A stretch of DNA of 64,000 nt from Hypomesus transpacificus (GCF_021917145.1 NW_025813704.1:321300-385299), one strand, 5' to 3'; shown: positions 46,743-59,630, counted from the first letter of the stretch. Numbers and translations: made by a program. The notes: a model not told the origin generated them from the letters alone.

Positions 46743-47162
46743 AAAGGCTCAAGACGCACTTGTTCCGGGAATACAACGGTACCTAGGAATGATTTGCTGG
46801 ACGTTAGTTTTCTCCAGGATCACAATGACTCTTACTTAGAGACTTGTTGCTCTTGTTGGTTGGCTGTAACTGATTTAAATCATTGTGCTCACTGTGAAAT
46901 ATTTTTATTATTGCTTGCTTTTCTACAGGTACACTCTTGCACTTTGAGGTTCATGTTGTTTAATTGTAACTTGTTTACATGCTCTTATGGTTCTTCCCCT
47001 TTGACACTTATTTTTTTCACAATGTATGCTTCATGTTTGGCTACCCGCAATGTTTGGGGATATCTCGGTGTTATGATCAGTGACCTATGTACTTTTGTAA
47101 AGCTCTCTCTTGGAAGTCGCTTTGGATAAAAGCGTCTGAATAGGACATGTAAATGTGCATCT
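46743..47162 (+). mobile_element. Dispersed SINE-like element (copy 2, longer)
   Basis: The 3' half (47028-47160) matches the inverted copy at 35636-35752. It ends with TCGCTTTGGATAAAAGCGTC. The 5' half starts near CTCAAGACGCACTTGTTCC. No coding frame. Confidence 0.55.
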
Positions 47163-47407
47163 GGACGGGTTGGCTCCGACACCACCTCCTTGGAGCAGGA
47201 ACAGCGACTGACTGAACATTGCAACGTGAAAGTCACGGCAGAGAAACAGGATCATCAAAACATGACGTTTTAAATTTTGTTTTTTTTCACAGGACAGCTG
47301 GAACAGAAAACATGGGGTGTGCATTTGTACTAGTGCGCATCCGATTCCTGTCCATCCCAGTAGTTATGAAAACAATAGGTATGTTGGACGTCATGGCTGG
47401 CTACGCC

Positions 47408-47459
47408 GGCTGACTTGAAGCAGTCAATGGCCTCACTCATTCACTGCTTCAAGTCAGCC
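47408..47459. repeat. Perfect 17-bp palindrome arms with extended stem
   Basis: GGCTGACTTGAAGCAGT (47408-47424) and ACTGCTTCAAGTCAGCC (47443-47459) are exact inverse copies. After one mismatch four more pairs form, leaving an ~8-nt loop. Confidence 0.8.
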
Positions 47460-48124
47460 AGCTGCAGCCGGCTGTCGGCGCCTCCGGCACTGCATGAGCC
47501 AGGCCCGAGGACCGGGCCGGGGTGGGTAATCAGGAGCATCAGGAGAGTTCCCAGTGGGCCGCTTCACTTTTGAAAAACGACTGTTTATTTTACACAGAGC
47601 TCAAAAAACAATTTTGCGCTCAAATATTGGCAAAAAATCTTCGCTTTTTCTCACTGGTTGACCTGCATCTGCACATACCAAAAACAGTCACCTATTTCTC
47701 ACCTACATCTTTGTGTAACAACATCAAAACAGCATACAGGATACACTGTGTACGTGGCCAACAGCAGTACGACGGAGGGTTTGAGGATTGAAGACGAGCC
47801 TTTTACAGGCCATGGCTTTGAGGCTTGCTGTTCATGTTAGGGTGTAAATCACCTGCATGCATGCACATCATGGTCGTTCCAATTAAAGAACCACAATGTC
47901 AATAATACGAATAATATGGTGTGTATCTGTGTGTGTGTGTGTGGATGGGTTATATTGTCTGGCACCAGGTGGTGCAGTGTGTGTGTGTGTGTGTGTGGAT
48001 GGGTTATATTGTCTGGCACCAGGTGGTGCAGCTACATATTCCGATCAGTCTTCAATGCATCTTTCCTATCACATCCTGTTACATCAGCGCTTTAAGCTGT
48101 AACCAGTCAGGTGTCACCACATCC

Positions 48125-48712
48125 TCCCAAAGTCAACTACCTGTTCCTTAGCCAAGCTACCTGTCCCTTAGCCAAACTACCTGTTCCGTAGCCTAACTAT
48201 CTGTTCTTTAGCTAACTACCTGTTCCGTAGCCTAACTATCTGTTCCTTAGCCAAGCTACCTGTTCCTTAGCTAACTACCTGTTCCGTAGCCTAACTACCT
48301 GTTCCTTAGCCTAACTACCTGTTCCTTAGCCTAACTACCTGTTCCGTAGCCTAACTACCTGTTCCTTAGCCTAACTACCTGTTCCTTAGCCTAACTACCT
48401 GTTCCGTAGCCTAACTACCTGTTCCTTAGCCTAACTACCTGTTCCTTAGCTAACTACCTGTTCCGTAGCCTAACTACCTGTTCCTTAGCCTAACTACCTG
48501 TTCCTTAGCCTAACTACCTGTTCTGTAGCCTAACTACCTGTTCTGTAGCCTAACTACCTGTTCCGTAGCCTAACTACATGTTCCTTAGCCTAACTACCTG
48601 TTCCTTAGCCTAACTACCTGTTCTGTAGCCTAACTACCTGTTCTGTAGCCTAACTACCTGTTCTGTAGCCTAACTACCTGTTCTGTAGCCTAACTACCTG
48701 TTACTTGGCCTG
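48125..48712 (+). repeat. 20-bp minisatellite (CTACCTGTTCCTTAGCCTAA)
   Basis: About 30 units with variants GTTCCGTAG, GTTCTGTAG and GTTCCTTAG. Confidence 0.93.
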
Positions 48713-49676
48713 GCTAATATTTACCTGAAGGCAGGTGTACTGACCTAACCCTGACCCCAACCTCCACCTCAAAATCCTTATTCATCTCATTTTTGCTCTC
48801 CTCACCCCAGGGGTGAGGGGGTCAAAGTAAGGAATGGTCGAAGCTGTCAGTAGAAAACAGTGAAACTTTCAGCAGGAAACAGTGAAACTTTTGCGAAGAC
48901 CCTGCGAAACCTCCTCTGGTAAAACAAAACTAATCTATTCATAAATAAGGGAGAGTCTCCATTGTTTCCCTGAGGCATGAGCTGTGTAGTCAAAGTGTCA
49001 CTATAAAATAAAACAAACAAGTGCAGTCAAATCAGTTGTGCTCTGTTGTGGTCTTTCCCATCAGATGAAACTAAATGTTCTTTCCACTTTAACGTCACCC
49101 TAATCCCTCCAGAAATATGAAAAAAAAGAATTCCCAAGACTGTTTTTTTGTCTGCAAACATGGGTGTGAGAAGAGAGTTAAGTTTCAGTGTGGAGTCTGC
49201 AGTAGAGGTGTAATTTAATATATAGAACTGCAAATGCCTCTTATAGGTTCACTGTCCGGGATGTAATAGGCACACTTGTTATTTTAGTGGATCTAAAGAA
49301 CATGTACGATGATTAACGGTTCTCAAGTAATTTCTTGAAACTTATCCAAAATCATAAACAACTGAACCTAACACTTGAGCTGTTGGCTTTGGTTTCCTAT
49401 TGTTGCATAATCCAGGTCAGTGTTTGGGAGTCAACAGCGCCCCCCAGAGGCCTCCAGCAGGAATCGTTCTGTTTTGGACAGGAATGATGGGAGAGAAACC
49501 AGGCGATAGTTGTTGCCTTCCCAGGGGTCTAATGTTGTTACCAGCAGACTGGGGCTGTCTGGAGCAGGATAGGAACACTGAGTGGGGGGGGGGGGCATTT
49601 ATGACTGAGGAAAGATGAGGGATGATCTCATCGCTTGTGAAAGTGGACAGAGCTGGTGTGAGAATTTTTGGAACAT

Positions 49677-49682
49677 TTTATT
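49677..49682 (-). promoter_or_regulatory. Poly(A) signal of mmp25
   Basis: AATAAA on the minus strand about 190 nt downstream of the mmp25 stop codon. Confidence 0.5.
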
Positions 49683-49869
49683 TGTGTATGTAATTTCATT
49701 TCAAAAGGTTTTGGAAGCTTTTAAAGCTTTGCGTGCTTTAAAATGTCAAACTCATAAATTAACAATCACTAACTTACTTTTCAGTTTTCTCTAGACACAT
49801 CTGTAACACAAATGGCACCATTCCTTCAATTGTACCTGCCAGGACAGACTGCCAGTGGAGGAGGCTGGG

Positions 49870-52800
49870 TCACAGTCTACAGAGTATGAACGTGAGGGAC
49901 AGCACCATCAACCAACTGCCACGGAAAGTTGCCGAAGCTCCTATTTCACACTGGCAGGGTCCACGTGCAGGATTGGACGGTGCCGGTGTGGGGGTGGGCG
50001 CAGGACACATGAGCAATTCCGCAGTGGATTTTGAAATGACATTGTCTTGATCCATCTGTCCTCTCTCCAGAACCCAGTAGAGGTTATCCTTGAAGAAATA
50101 TGCATTTCCTAGAGGACAATAAAAAACACATAGGGCTAGTCAGCATTTGGGGTAGTTACAACTACACACCTCAATACCACATCTCCCTCCTCAGACCTCA
50201 CCTCCTTCCCAGGTGATGATGTCATCAGGGTGCGACGGTACCCCTCTCCAGAGGGTGGTGGGTTTGGGGTACCCAGGCTGTGGCTTCCCAGGGGCGTCCC
50301 CCTGTGTCTGGGTCTCGTCGAACCTCCAGTACTCGCCCTCGCTGAACAGGTATGTGTTGCCGTTGTGGGCCCACACGAAGGCAGCCTCCACGCGGCCTGG
50401 CCCGCGGCCGTCACGTCCTCTCATGCCCCATTCAGCCAGCGACCGGGGGAAGCCAGGCTGGGACTCCGTGTCCTGGAACACCCAGTACTGGTCTCCTACA
50501 GGGACCACGACAACGTACGCAACATCATTTGATCTTTTTACGTTATGTTATTTATTTGTCATGCTTCATTGGACAGTTTGTGAGAGAAGTGGGAGGGAGG
50601 GAGGCTGGATTCAAACCCAGGTTGCTATGGTAAAGTACACTCACTAATCAGGTGAGCTACACGGGTGCTCATCATCCACTGCAGACGCTTATATCCGAAG
50701 CAACGTTACTAATGGTACACAACGTACAGCTGAATATCAAGAGAAAATCTTCTAGCAAACGGGTAGAGTATGTTCCAGGTGTGGCTGTGGGGGGTATGGA
50801 CGTGGAAGTGGGCGGTACGGGCAGCGTATTCTGTACGAGGTCTTACCAATGAAGAAGATGATGCGGCTGTCCCTCTTCCTCTCGTAGACGGCGTCAATGT
50901 TGGCGATGCCGGGAGGAAGGCCCAGCCAGAAGTTGGAGATCAGGGCTGGTCTCAGGGAGACCAGGGAGCCGGTCCTCTGCAACCTCCAGAAGTGTGGGCC
51001 TGAACAGGACAACAACAGCTGAGTTCTCTAGACCAGGGGTGGTTGAGTCCTGGTGCTCAGGGTCCACTGCCCTGTATGTCTTAGATGTTTCCCTGCTTCA
51101 AATGAATGGGTTGTTAGGCTTCGACAGAGCTTCATAACAACCCATTCCTTTGAATCAACTGGCCTTAAGAGACAAGTCTGTGCTGTTTCCTCGTCCTACC
51201 CTTAAAGAAGAACACTTCTCCCCGGATGTTAGCCACGGCGTCAAAGCCGCCCCCACAGCGTTCCTGGAGCGCAGGATCTGGACTGGGACGAGAGAGCAGG
51301 TTACAGCACCAGGAGGGGAGAGGATGGTTCAACTTACCATGGTTGCCGGATCGATTGCCGGATCGATTCCCTGCCGTGCCACATGATGTTGTGTCCTTGG
51401 GCAAGGCACTTCACCCTACTTTCCTTGCCTTGGGGGGAATGTCCCTGTACTTACTGTAAGTCGCTCTGGATAAGAGCGTCTGCTAAATGACTAAATGTCT
51501 AAATGTAAACTACAACCAGTAAAGGAAGTGAAATGAGAAAAAATACAAATTCTAATACAACAAATTCCCCCGTCTCCCCTCTCCCTAAAGGACACTTCAA
51601 AGTGCTGAATGTTAGAAACACTTCCCCTTTGTTATTTTAGTGGTTGTTGACATGCCTGGTACAGCGTTCCCTGAACTTACTGCAGTGTGGGGTGGGGGCG
51701 TGGGGTCTGGGGCAGCCTGGGCAGGCGGGGGGTGGTGCCTCCCTCTGGCCCGGCTGTGGCTCGGCCCTCTCTCCTCCCTGGGACGACGCACCGCACCAGG
51801 AAGGTTGTGAAACACACCAGGACAACTCATTTGTGATGACACATTGATCTGAAATTTAGTTTATCTGGAAATGCTGTTCCTGGATCATAATTGCAGAGTA
51901 ACTGTGTGAGGAGAGTACAGAGAACTTGCTAGTTTGGGGGATTTTTCATGTGCTGAAACAGTTCTATTGGATAGATAACACTAAAGGATAGATAACACTA
52001 GTTGGAACACTAGTTACAACACTAGTTAGGACACTAGTTACAACACTAGTTAGGACACTAGTTACAACACTCATTGCCAGTTAGAATAACAGGGGTCGTG
52101 GGGTCAGGGGTTACCGTAGAGCTGCTGGATGGCCAGGGAGTCGTCCACAGGCAGGCTGTATGAGGCCACGTCCCCAGCAGACCCCTGGTAGTACGGCCTC
52201 ATGATGGAGGGGCTGGAGGATGAGTGGGACAGACCCAGGGCGTGGCCGAACTCATGCACCGCCACGGTGAACAGGTCTGTGCTGCCATCATGTCCTGTTG
52301 GGGGTCAGGGAGAGGGGGAGAAGGGGGGGAGAGTTAGGGTCAGGGGGAGGGGTGATATCGGATTCATTGGCTTAGGAGTTGTTCATTGTTCCAATCCCTG
52401 TGTGTTGGTGTTTGTCTGCTTGCTTGCATGTCTCGAACCCTAACCCTTACATGTCTGTTAACCCTCGCTACCTGCATGTTGACCTTCCTGCCTGCATGGA
52501 TGCTTATCTACCTGTCATGACACACGTGCCTCTCATGCCATAAATTTTTTGTTACAAGATTTAAACAGTGGTTATTCTGACATGCATCATGTCCTGAGGC
52601 AGGTATGTTTATGCTGGTCTGATCACGCCTTTGGGCTGATCAGTCAGGTGCACCAAAGTCGTAGGCACGTGGTTTGTTCAACCGATCACGTTGTGGAGTC
52701 ATGATAGAGGTGCCCCACACTGCAGAGCATGTGACAGCCGTGTCATCACAGCGTGTGTAAAGAGACAGACATGAAAGGAGAAGTGGGAGTCAGCATTATT

Positions 52801-53590
52801 AGGATAACCTATTGAAAGCCTATATTTCTGTACTTTCTCTCGTGGTTTACTGCTTTACCCTCTTCACCACCTGCCCCTCGGCACCCTCACCTCCATAGCT
52901 CCAGACCTCGTCGTCATCGAAGTGTGTGTCCCCAGCCACCTGGTCCCTCCCGGGGAAGAAAGCGTGGGCGAGAGTGCCCCCCTTCCCGTCGAAGGGGTAG
53001 CCGTCATCGTGGAGCGAGCGAACAAACGACACCCTGATGTCCCCTCCGGCCCCCGGCCCCCCTCCGGCCCCCGGCCCCCCTCCGGCCCCCCCAGGGGTCT
53101 GGTGGAAGCTCAGCGGTGCTGCGTCGCTCCAGGCCTTGAAGGCCCGGACCAGAAGGGTCTCCACCAGGTCAGGGGGGAGGGAGGGAGAGACGGAAGGAGA
53201 GGGGTAGCTGTGGATGCTGGAGAGTCAGAGATAGAAAGATAGTGAAAAGAGAGAGACAGAAGGAGAGAGAGACAGAAGGAGAGAAATAGACAAAGAGGAG
53301 AGAGAGAGACAGAAGGAGAGAGACAAAGAGGAGAGAAAGACAGAGGGAGAGAGAGAGACAAAGAGGAGAGAGAGAGACAGAAGGAGAGAGAGAGACAAAG
53401 AGGAGAGAGAGACAGAGGGAGAGAGAGAGACAAAGAGGAGAGAGAGAGACAGAAGGAGAGAGAGAGACAAAGAGGAGAGAGAGTGACAGAAGGAGAGAGA
53501 GAGACAAAGAGGAGAGAGAGACAGAAGGAGAGAGAGAGACAAAGAGGAGAGAGAGAGACAGAAGGAGAGAGAGACAAAGAGGAGAGAGAT

Positions 53591-53665
<75 letters not shown>

Positions 53666-56576
53666 AGCCCAGTTGTACAGCCTGTTGCGTGTCCTGCCTG
53701 GTGTTGCATCAGGGCTGTCACCAGACCAGTTATGCCCTGCAGGAGGTGCAGGTCTGGTGCTGAGGTGAAGCAACTCGCATGGTTCTGGACCGTTTTGTAT
53801 GCAATTACCACATGACTTTCTGCAAGACTTTGTAATGCAACGTTCTGCACGCAGTGGGGGGGGGGAGGAGGCGGGACACACACCTCCAGGTCAGGTCGGT
53901 CTTGTCCCACTTCAGTCCAGAGAGGGCGTACCTCTTCCTCCTCTTCCTCAGCATGTCTTCATGACCCACGATGTCAGGCAGAGAGCACCTGGGCACCGAC
54001 ATCAGCCGGAGGGTCTCACTATCTGGCAGAACATGAAGCACCACAAAGGACGGTTTCACTAAGCGTAGTTAGTTACCAGCTCTTGTTAACAGAGTAGTGT
54101 AGTTAGTTACCAGCTCTTGTTAACAGAGTAGTGAAGTTAGTTACCAAGCTCTCGTTAACAGAGTAGTGTAGTTAGTTACCAAGCTCTTGTTAACAGAGTA
54201 GTGTAGTTAGTTAGCAGCTCTTGTTAACAGAGTAGTGTAGTTAGTTACCAAGCTCTTGTTAACAGAGTAGTGTAGTTAGTTACCAAGCTCTTGTTAACAG
54301 AGTAGTGTAGTTAGTTACCAAGCTCTTGTTAACAGAATAGTGTAGTTAGTTACCAAGCTCTTGTTAACAGGGTAGTGTAGTTAGTTACCAAGCTCTTGTT
54401 AACAGAGTAGTGTAGTTAGTTAGCAGCTCTTGTTACCAGAGTAGTGTAGTTAGTTACCAAGCTCTTGTTAACAGAGTAGTGTAGTTAGTTAGCAGCTCTT
54501 GTTAACAGAGTAGTGTAGTTAGTTACCAAGCTCTTGTTAACAGAGTAGTGTAGTTAGTTAGCAGCTCTTGTTAACAGAGTAGTGTAGTTAGTTACCAAGC
54601 TATTGTTAACAGAGTAGTGTAGTTAGTTACCAAGCTCTTGTTAACAGAGTAGTGTAGTTAGTTACCAAGCTCTTGTTAACAGAGTAGTGTAGTTAGTTAC
54701 CAGCTCTTGTTAACAGAGTAGTGTAGTTAGTTACCAGCTCTTGTTAACAGAGTAGTGAAGTTAGTTACCAGTTCTTGTTAATAGAGTAGTGTAGTTAGTT
54801 AGCAGCTCTTGTTAACAGAGTAGTGTAGTTAGTTACCAGCTCTTGTTAACAGAGTAGTGTAGTTAGTTACCAGTTCTTGTTAACAGAGTAGTGTAGTTAG
54901 TTACCAGCTCTTGTTAACAGAGTAGTGAAGTTAGTTACCAGCTCTTGCTAACAGAGTAGTGTAGTTAGTTACCAAGCTCTTGTTAACAGAGTAGTGTAGT
55001 TAGTTACCAAGCTCTTGTTAACAGAGTAGTGTAGTTAGTTACCAAGCTCTCCAGTTTCCCTGAGTCCTCCAAACCTCTGCATCACACGGATAGCCCTCTC
55101 AAGCCCTTCCTTCGTCTGCAGCTTACTGGTGCGCGGGTCTGGAGGGGGGAGGTACCCGTACCTGCTCAACCAATCCTGTGACAGACAAGGCAGAGAGGCT
55201 GTCAGCTATGATGATTGAGACAGGTTTAGCTTGGTGAGCATTTGGCTGCAGATAAAAAGGTCTCAGGTTCAATTCCTGTATTTTGCTTGGGGTGAAAGCA
55301 TCTGTTGAGCATCATGATCTCAACTAAGTCAAACTGTTATGGACATCTTTATACTTTTCATCTTAATTATAAAAGTTCACAATGTCTGACTTTGGAAATG
55401 AAATCTTCTGGTATGCTCCGTAGTTTTAATTGCCCTTTTCATACCAATAAGACAAAAAATGCATGAACACTAATTATAAATAAAAAAATTGTATTAATAA
55501 TACAATTATGAAAAATTACATATATAACTTCTTGATAATACAATAGATTCTAAGTGTCAATATGCAGATGTTCGAGAACCAGTGCATGTCTGAAAGGAAG
55601 ACAATAATCTCAGTTTCCTTTCTCTGATGAAATTAAACATGACTTCACTGGAAACACACATCATTCGCCACGAGGTCCAGTTATGAATGTACTGTTCATC
55701 ATCAATATACACACAAGCTTTTTCACACGCATGTGTATGAGACAGAAGTTCTGTATGCATGCAGCTTATTGATAGGAGTATAAGTGTTTGTATACATGAG
55801 CAATTCCCTAAACTGTATTCACTCCTGAGTCTTACACCACAGCCCTTCTTGTGGTTTCACCGTTTTGTGTTTTCGACAACAGTCAGTTGGGTTGTGATGT
55901 ATCCTAACTAACACGCGGCTCCACCCTTTCACTCGTGCCCACATCCTTGACTGCCTCTAAGATCACTAAATATTATTGACATTTAGTTTCCGTTTTGTAA
56001 CGTAACTCAACTGAAACGAGGATCTAAACATTTTTATTATAATAGACTCCTGATCTGCCTTTCCCCTTTAGATTAGTTTGCTTGGATGTTTGTATCGAAC
56101 CTTCTTCTAGTAAATAGGCTGATTTGAATGAACTTTGATTCGGAGTCCCAGTCCTGTGGTTGCTGCATAGGCCAGCTGTGATATAGTTAGATTTCAAATG
56201 TAAATGAAATAATAAAAAGTCGCTAAATATAAAACTTTATGAATTTAGACCAAATGCGTGTTTATTGTTTATATATAGCCTATATATAGCCTAATCTACA
56301 ACACATATTATAATGTGTTTTTAATGAATGATCATGTCCTAGACTTGGAACGAGTTAAATTTCGGACAAGTTTGCAAAAGTCAATCCTTCTGTCAATGCT
56401 GGTTAAATTAATAAATAACAAGAGGCATATTGCTGAGATGTACAGTCATATTTAGATTTATAAACAAGCAATGAGAAACTCACCAGTCCTCTAGTATATT
56501 GGTCAGGCAAGGTCGCAGATTCTCCGGTTGGGGTGAACACGGGGAGAAGCACGAGTAATAATAGTCCGGACTCCAT
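49870..56576 (-). CDS. mmp25: MMP25-like GPI-anchored matrix metalloproteinase, complete
   Basis: Ten exons in minus-strand order: 56576-56484, 55175-55043, 54022-53884, 53216-52891, 52294-52115, 51777-51681, 51282-51200, 50999-50847, 50495-50202, 50108-49870; 578 residues, all phases fit. Parts: signal peptide [20 protein letters not shown]; pro-domain with [14 protein letters not shown] and cysteine switch PRCSLPD; furin site RKRRKR before YALSG; catalytic domain with [17 protein letters not shown], the zinc site [11 protein letters not shown] and Met-turn SIMRP; Pro-rich linker; four hemopexin blades starting [21 protein letters not shown]-terminal CQCEIG and hydrophobic tail [13 protein letters not shown], a GPI-type end. 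GPI-type MMPs are MMP17 and MMP25; the pro-domain end, GTLAHAFF and CQCE favour MMP25. It cleaves pericellular substrates. Odd: a Gly/Pro/Ala repeat lies inside the catalytic domain. Confidence 0.87.
50570..50715 (-). mobile_element. tRNA-derived SINE fragments in an mmp25 intron
   Basis: On the minus strand GTAGCTCACCTGATTAGTGA and GGGTTTGAATCC form A- and B-box-like motifs (50608-50661). A SINE-tail motif (AAGCGTCTGC) lies at 50680-50700. Confidence 0.45.
51330..51510 (+). mobile_element. Teleost tRNA-type SINE
   Basis: Contains GGATCGATTCCC (B-box like), GTCCTTGGGCAAGGCACTTC and the tail TCGCTCTGGATAAGAGCGTC then TGCTAAATGACTAAATG. It lies in the mmp25 intron just upstream of exon 51282-51200 in gene sense and is antisense to the gene. 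Confidence 0.7.
53041..53092 (-). repeat. In-frame 21-bp repeat in the mmp25 catalytic exon
   Basis: Units of CCTCCGGCCCCCGGCCCCC encode GGGPGAG repeats (protein [17 protein letters not shown]) between SFHQTP and DIRVSF. Confidence 0.85.
53230..53662 (-). repeat. GA-rich minisatellite and (GA)n
   Basis: Units of AGACAGAAGGAGAGAGAGAG plus ACAAAGAGGAGAG, ending in a pure GA run (53597-53661), in the mmp25 intron upstream of exon 53216-52891. Confidence 0.92.
54058..55046 (-). repeat. ~35-bp minisatellite copying the mmp25 exon 2 end and donor
   Basis: On the minus strand the exon ends GAGAGCTTG|GTAACTAAC. The next ~985 nt repeat AGAGCTTG|GTAACTAAC (or AGCTG|GTAAC) plus TACACTACTCTGTTAACA about 28 times. 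Each unit keeps the GTAACT donor. Confidence 0.92.
55176..56483 (-). other. mmp25 intron 1
   Basis: About 1.3 kb of AT-rich sequence between the signal-peptide exon and the pro-domain exon. No repeat array or gene was recognised. Confidence 0.7.
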
Positions 56577-59164
56577 CCTAAACGTCAGAGAACACTGCCA
56601 AACAACCGTTAGCTTTTGGTAGACATCCATGAAACTAAAAAATATTCTAAGCGGAAAAGAACATTTCGCAATTCTTTGGTCTAATTATTATAATAAGTGA
56701 TGTCATTGATCAACAATGTTCAGAATTTGTATCATACACATTTCTCTTGGACTTTTGCAAGATTCCTGAAGCTAACAAGAGAGATGCTGTATCTTACCGT
56801 CTCAGTAGTCTTTCGGCGTTGGCAGTACCTCTGGGGAACAGGATGCTGAACAATCAATACAGATGCTCTCTTTCTCCTCCTCACCCCGCCCTTCCCTCCT
56901 ACTCACTCTCTCGATTCACGAAGCGGCACATCCTAAACATTTTTGACACTTTTTTTAAACATTTTTATGAATGTAATTTTCTTATTACAGTTAGTATCTA
57001 GGCCTATAACCGTTAAACACTACAAATCTCCTTTGTTAATACTGTGTTGTGATATGTTTTTACAGGAATGTGGAGGGGTGAAAGAGAGAAAGAAATAGGT
57101 TTCATAAACAGAAAAAAACAGAAGTGATTTTTTTCTCCAGCAATTGCAGCATCTGACCTCCCCTACTCATGGCCCTGATCACAACCATCCTCAACACAGT
57201 CGTCTTGTCATGGTCCTGATTACTGTCTTGTTTGCCCTCTCTGCTCAGCATCACTGGTTTCATCTTTCTCTGCTTCCTCCTCATCCTGCACTCCCTTCTC
57301 TCTCTCATCCTTCTATCCCCCAGAGCCCAGGGAGAGTAACCATTACACTGTGCTGTGTCTGCAGTGAGGAGAGGCTCTGATGATAGAGGCCCAGAGATGG
57401 GCAGGACAGAGAGAGGACAGGAAACAGGAAGGAGAGAGGAGGAGAAAGAGAGAGGCGAGGATGGAGAGGAGAGAGGGAAGGGATCAATGAGAAAATATAT
57501 TAGTTATTTATGTCCTGATAATATTGTCCTCTTTAGCCAGCTGCTACACATGCATTTAATGACACTATGAAGCAATGGCAATGAACTCCTAATGAAGCTC
57601 CTTATGAAGCAGTAACACTCTTAATGAAGCAGTAACACTCTTAATGAAGCAGTAACACTCTTAATGAAGCAGTGACACTGTTAATGAAGCATAATAATGA
57701 CGTCTGCTTGAGGTGAGATCACATCTTTCACAGACACTGACCTCCTTCACACTTCTCCCACATCGCTACCTTTTATAATAATAATCATAGTTTGGGGTAC
57801 TTTGGGGAGGAAGAAAAACACATGGTCCAAGTGTGTCATTGCTATTAGAATTGTATTTTCATTAAAGGGTTCCAAAGTCTTCACAAAAGGGTAGACTTCT
57901 CACACTGAACTAACACGTCACAGTTTAACATGAAGCACACAAAGGATCACATCATGACAACAGGAATAAATAATAATACAAAAAATAGAGTTATCAGACA
58001 TTTTATGAGAGATGAAAATGAGATATGCAGACATAGAGTAGCTAACAACATTTTAAAAGGAGGGTGAACATTGGTTTACAAGTCAGAAACAAATCATCAG
58101 TAATAATGTACAATAGTGAATTGATTGTAGTAAATGATAGTCAAGGTATGTCCTTTGGTCATGCTCATTGGTCACGTCCATTAATGTGGCAAGCTGTATA
58201 GATAGTGACTGATCATTGGCTCTCTTGTAAACTGCTTTGATTGTCATTGGCTCAGGTCCCTGTTTTCTGATTGGTTGCATTTCTAAACAACACTTCTTAT
58301 AGGCTCGTGGCTCATAGTGCTTGATTGTCATTGGCTGATTGATATGCTCAGGAACACGTCGCAGTGAGAAGATTCACTTGCTAGATTGGAAACTGTGTCT
58401 TATGAAAGGTTAAATACTCGGTTGTCTGGACGTTGGATATCAACTACGTGCTTCTTCCATCTGTACAAAAATACTCTGGCTGACCCCTGGTTGACCTCTG
58501 GCTGACCCCTGGCTGACCTCTGGCTGACCTCTGGTTGTAGCTGATAGAGATGCTTCAAACAGGGTTAAAACTAGGTCACAGTTGATTGTCTTCATGATCT
58601 TCACAGTTTCTTCACTATAAACAACCGTTCACCGTTAAGTGTTTAACATGGAACAATCTGGAACAAGCTGGTCGCAAAGCTGATTCATCTTCGAAAACTC
58701 TGATTACATTTCATTTTAAACAAGTGAAATTGGCTGCGTTTCCCAGATTCGTTAAGAAGCTCTTAATGTTCAGAGCTACTTAAGAAGCTCTTAGAGTAAT
58801 AGCTTGGCGTTAAAAGCTTCTTAATGAATCTGGGAAACGCGGCCATTGTCAGTTACTGCATGTACCAGCTATTTTATAGTAAAATGGGCATTTATCACAC
58901 AATAAAAGAATTAAGTGTTTTTAACATAAGGATACAAGAAAATGTACAGTTTGGCACCAGTAACCTTCACCCAAATACTGAATAATTTAGAATATAGTAC
59001 TGTATATTAAAATGTACTTATCGTTATCATATATAGATGTTTTTGGTGCGTATAAGTAAACATGTAAGGTAGGTAACCTTTCATACCAAACAGTAAAATA
59101 AAGTGCAACCAACAATGTTCCAGGTTTGTTTGTTTGTAAACATTGAATGCATATTGGGGTGTGC
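56577..59164. other. Intergenic region upstream of mmp25
   Basis: Likely holds the mmp25 promoter and 5'UTR near 56577-56900. It also has short direct repeats (57606-57690, GAAGCAGTAACACTCTTAAT x4; 58476-58535, GGCTGACCTCTGGCTGACC) and a palindromic MITE (58733-58845). No gene seen. Confidence 0.55.
58733..58845. mobile_element. ~113-bp palindromic MITE
   Basis: The left end GGCTGCGTTTCCCAGATTCG is inverted at the right end (GAATCTGGGAAACGCGGCC). Internal TTAAGAAGCTCTTA motifs are themselves palindromic. Confidence 0.7.
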
Positions 59165-59630
59165 ATTGAGTCCCCCCAGCCCTCCAGGGCCCCTCGTCCC
59201 CCCAGCCCTCCAGGGCCCCTCGTCCCCCCAGCCCTCCAGGGCCCCTCGTCCCCCCAGCCCTCCAGGGCCCCTCGTCCCCCCAGCCCTCCAAGGCCCCTCG
59301 TCCCCCCAGCCCTCCAGGGCCCCTCGTCCCCCCAGCCCTCCAGGGCCCCTCGTCCCCCCAGCCCTCCAAGGCCCCTTGTTCCCCCAGCCCTCCAAGGCCC
59401 CTCGTCCCCCCAGCCCTCCAGGGCCCCTCGTCCCCCCAGCCCTCCAAGGCCCCTCGTCCCCCCAGCCCTCCAGGGCCCCTCATCCCCCCAGCCCTCCAGG
59501 GCCCCTCGTCCCCCCAGTCCTCCAGGGCCCCTCGTCCCCCCAGCCCTCCAGGGCCCCTCGTCCCCCCAGCCCTCCAAGGCCCCTCGTCCCCCCAGCCCTC
59601 CAGGGCCTCTCGTCCCCCCAGTCCTGGGCT
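59165..59630 (-). repeat. 26-bp minisatellite (CCCCCCAGCCCTCCAGGGCC plus CCTCGT)
   Basis: About 18 units. The 26-bp period is not a multiple of 3, so the Gly/Trp-rich and Pro-rich frames are artefacts. It lies downstream of the pax-type gene. Confidence 0.92.

Larger units (their letters stand above)
46278..49676. other. Intergenic region between convergent CA4-like and mmp25 genes
   Basis: Holds a C/CA microsatellite (46482-46631), a dispersed element (46743-47162), a palindrome (47408-47459), a duplicated GT-rich unit (47931-48031) and a 20-bp minisatellite (48125-48712). No gene seen. Confidence 0.65.

Noticed and set aside
49870..56576. MMP17 as the identity of the metalloproteinase
   Set aside because: Some hemopexin stretches (IDAVYER, WAHN) resemble MMP17, but the pro-domain end, [10 protein letters not shown] and CQCE tail fit MMP25. 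Phylogeny would decide.
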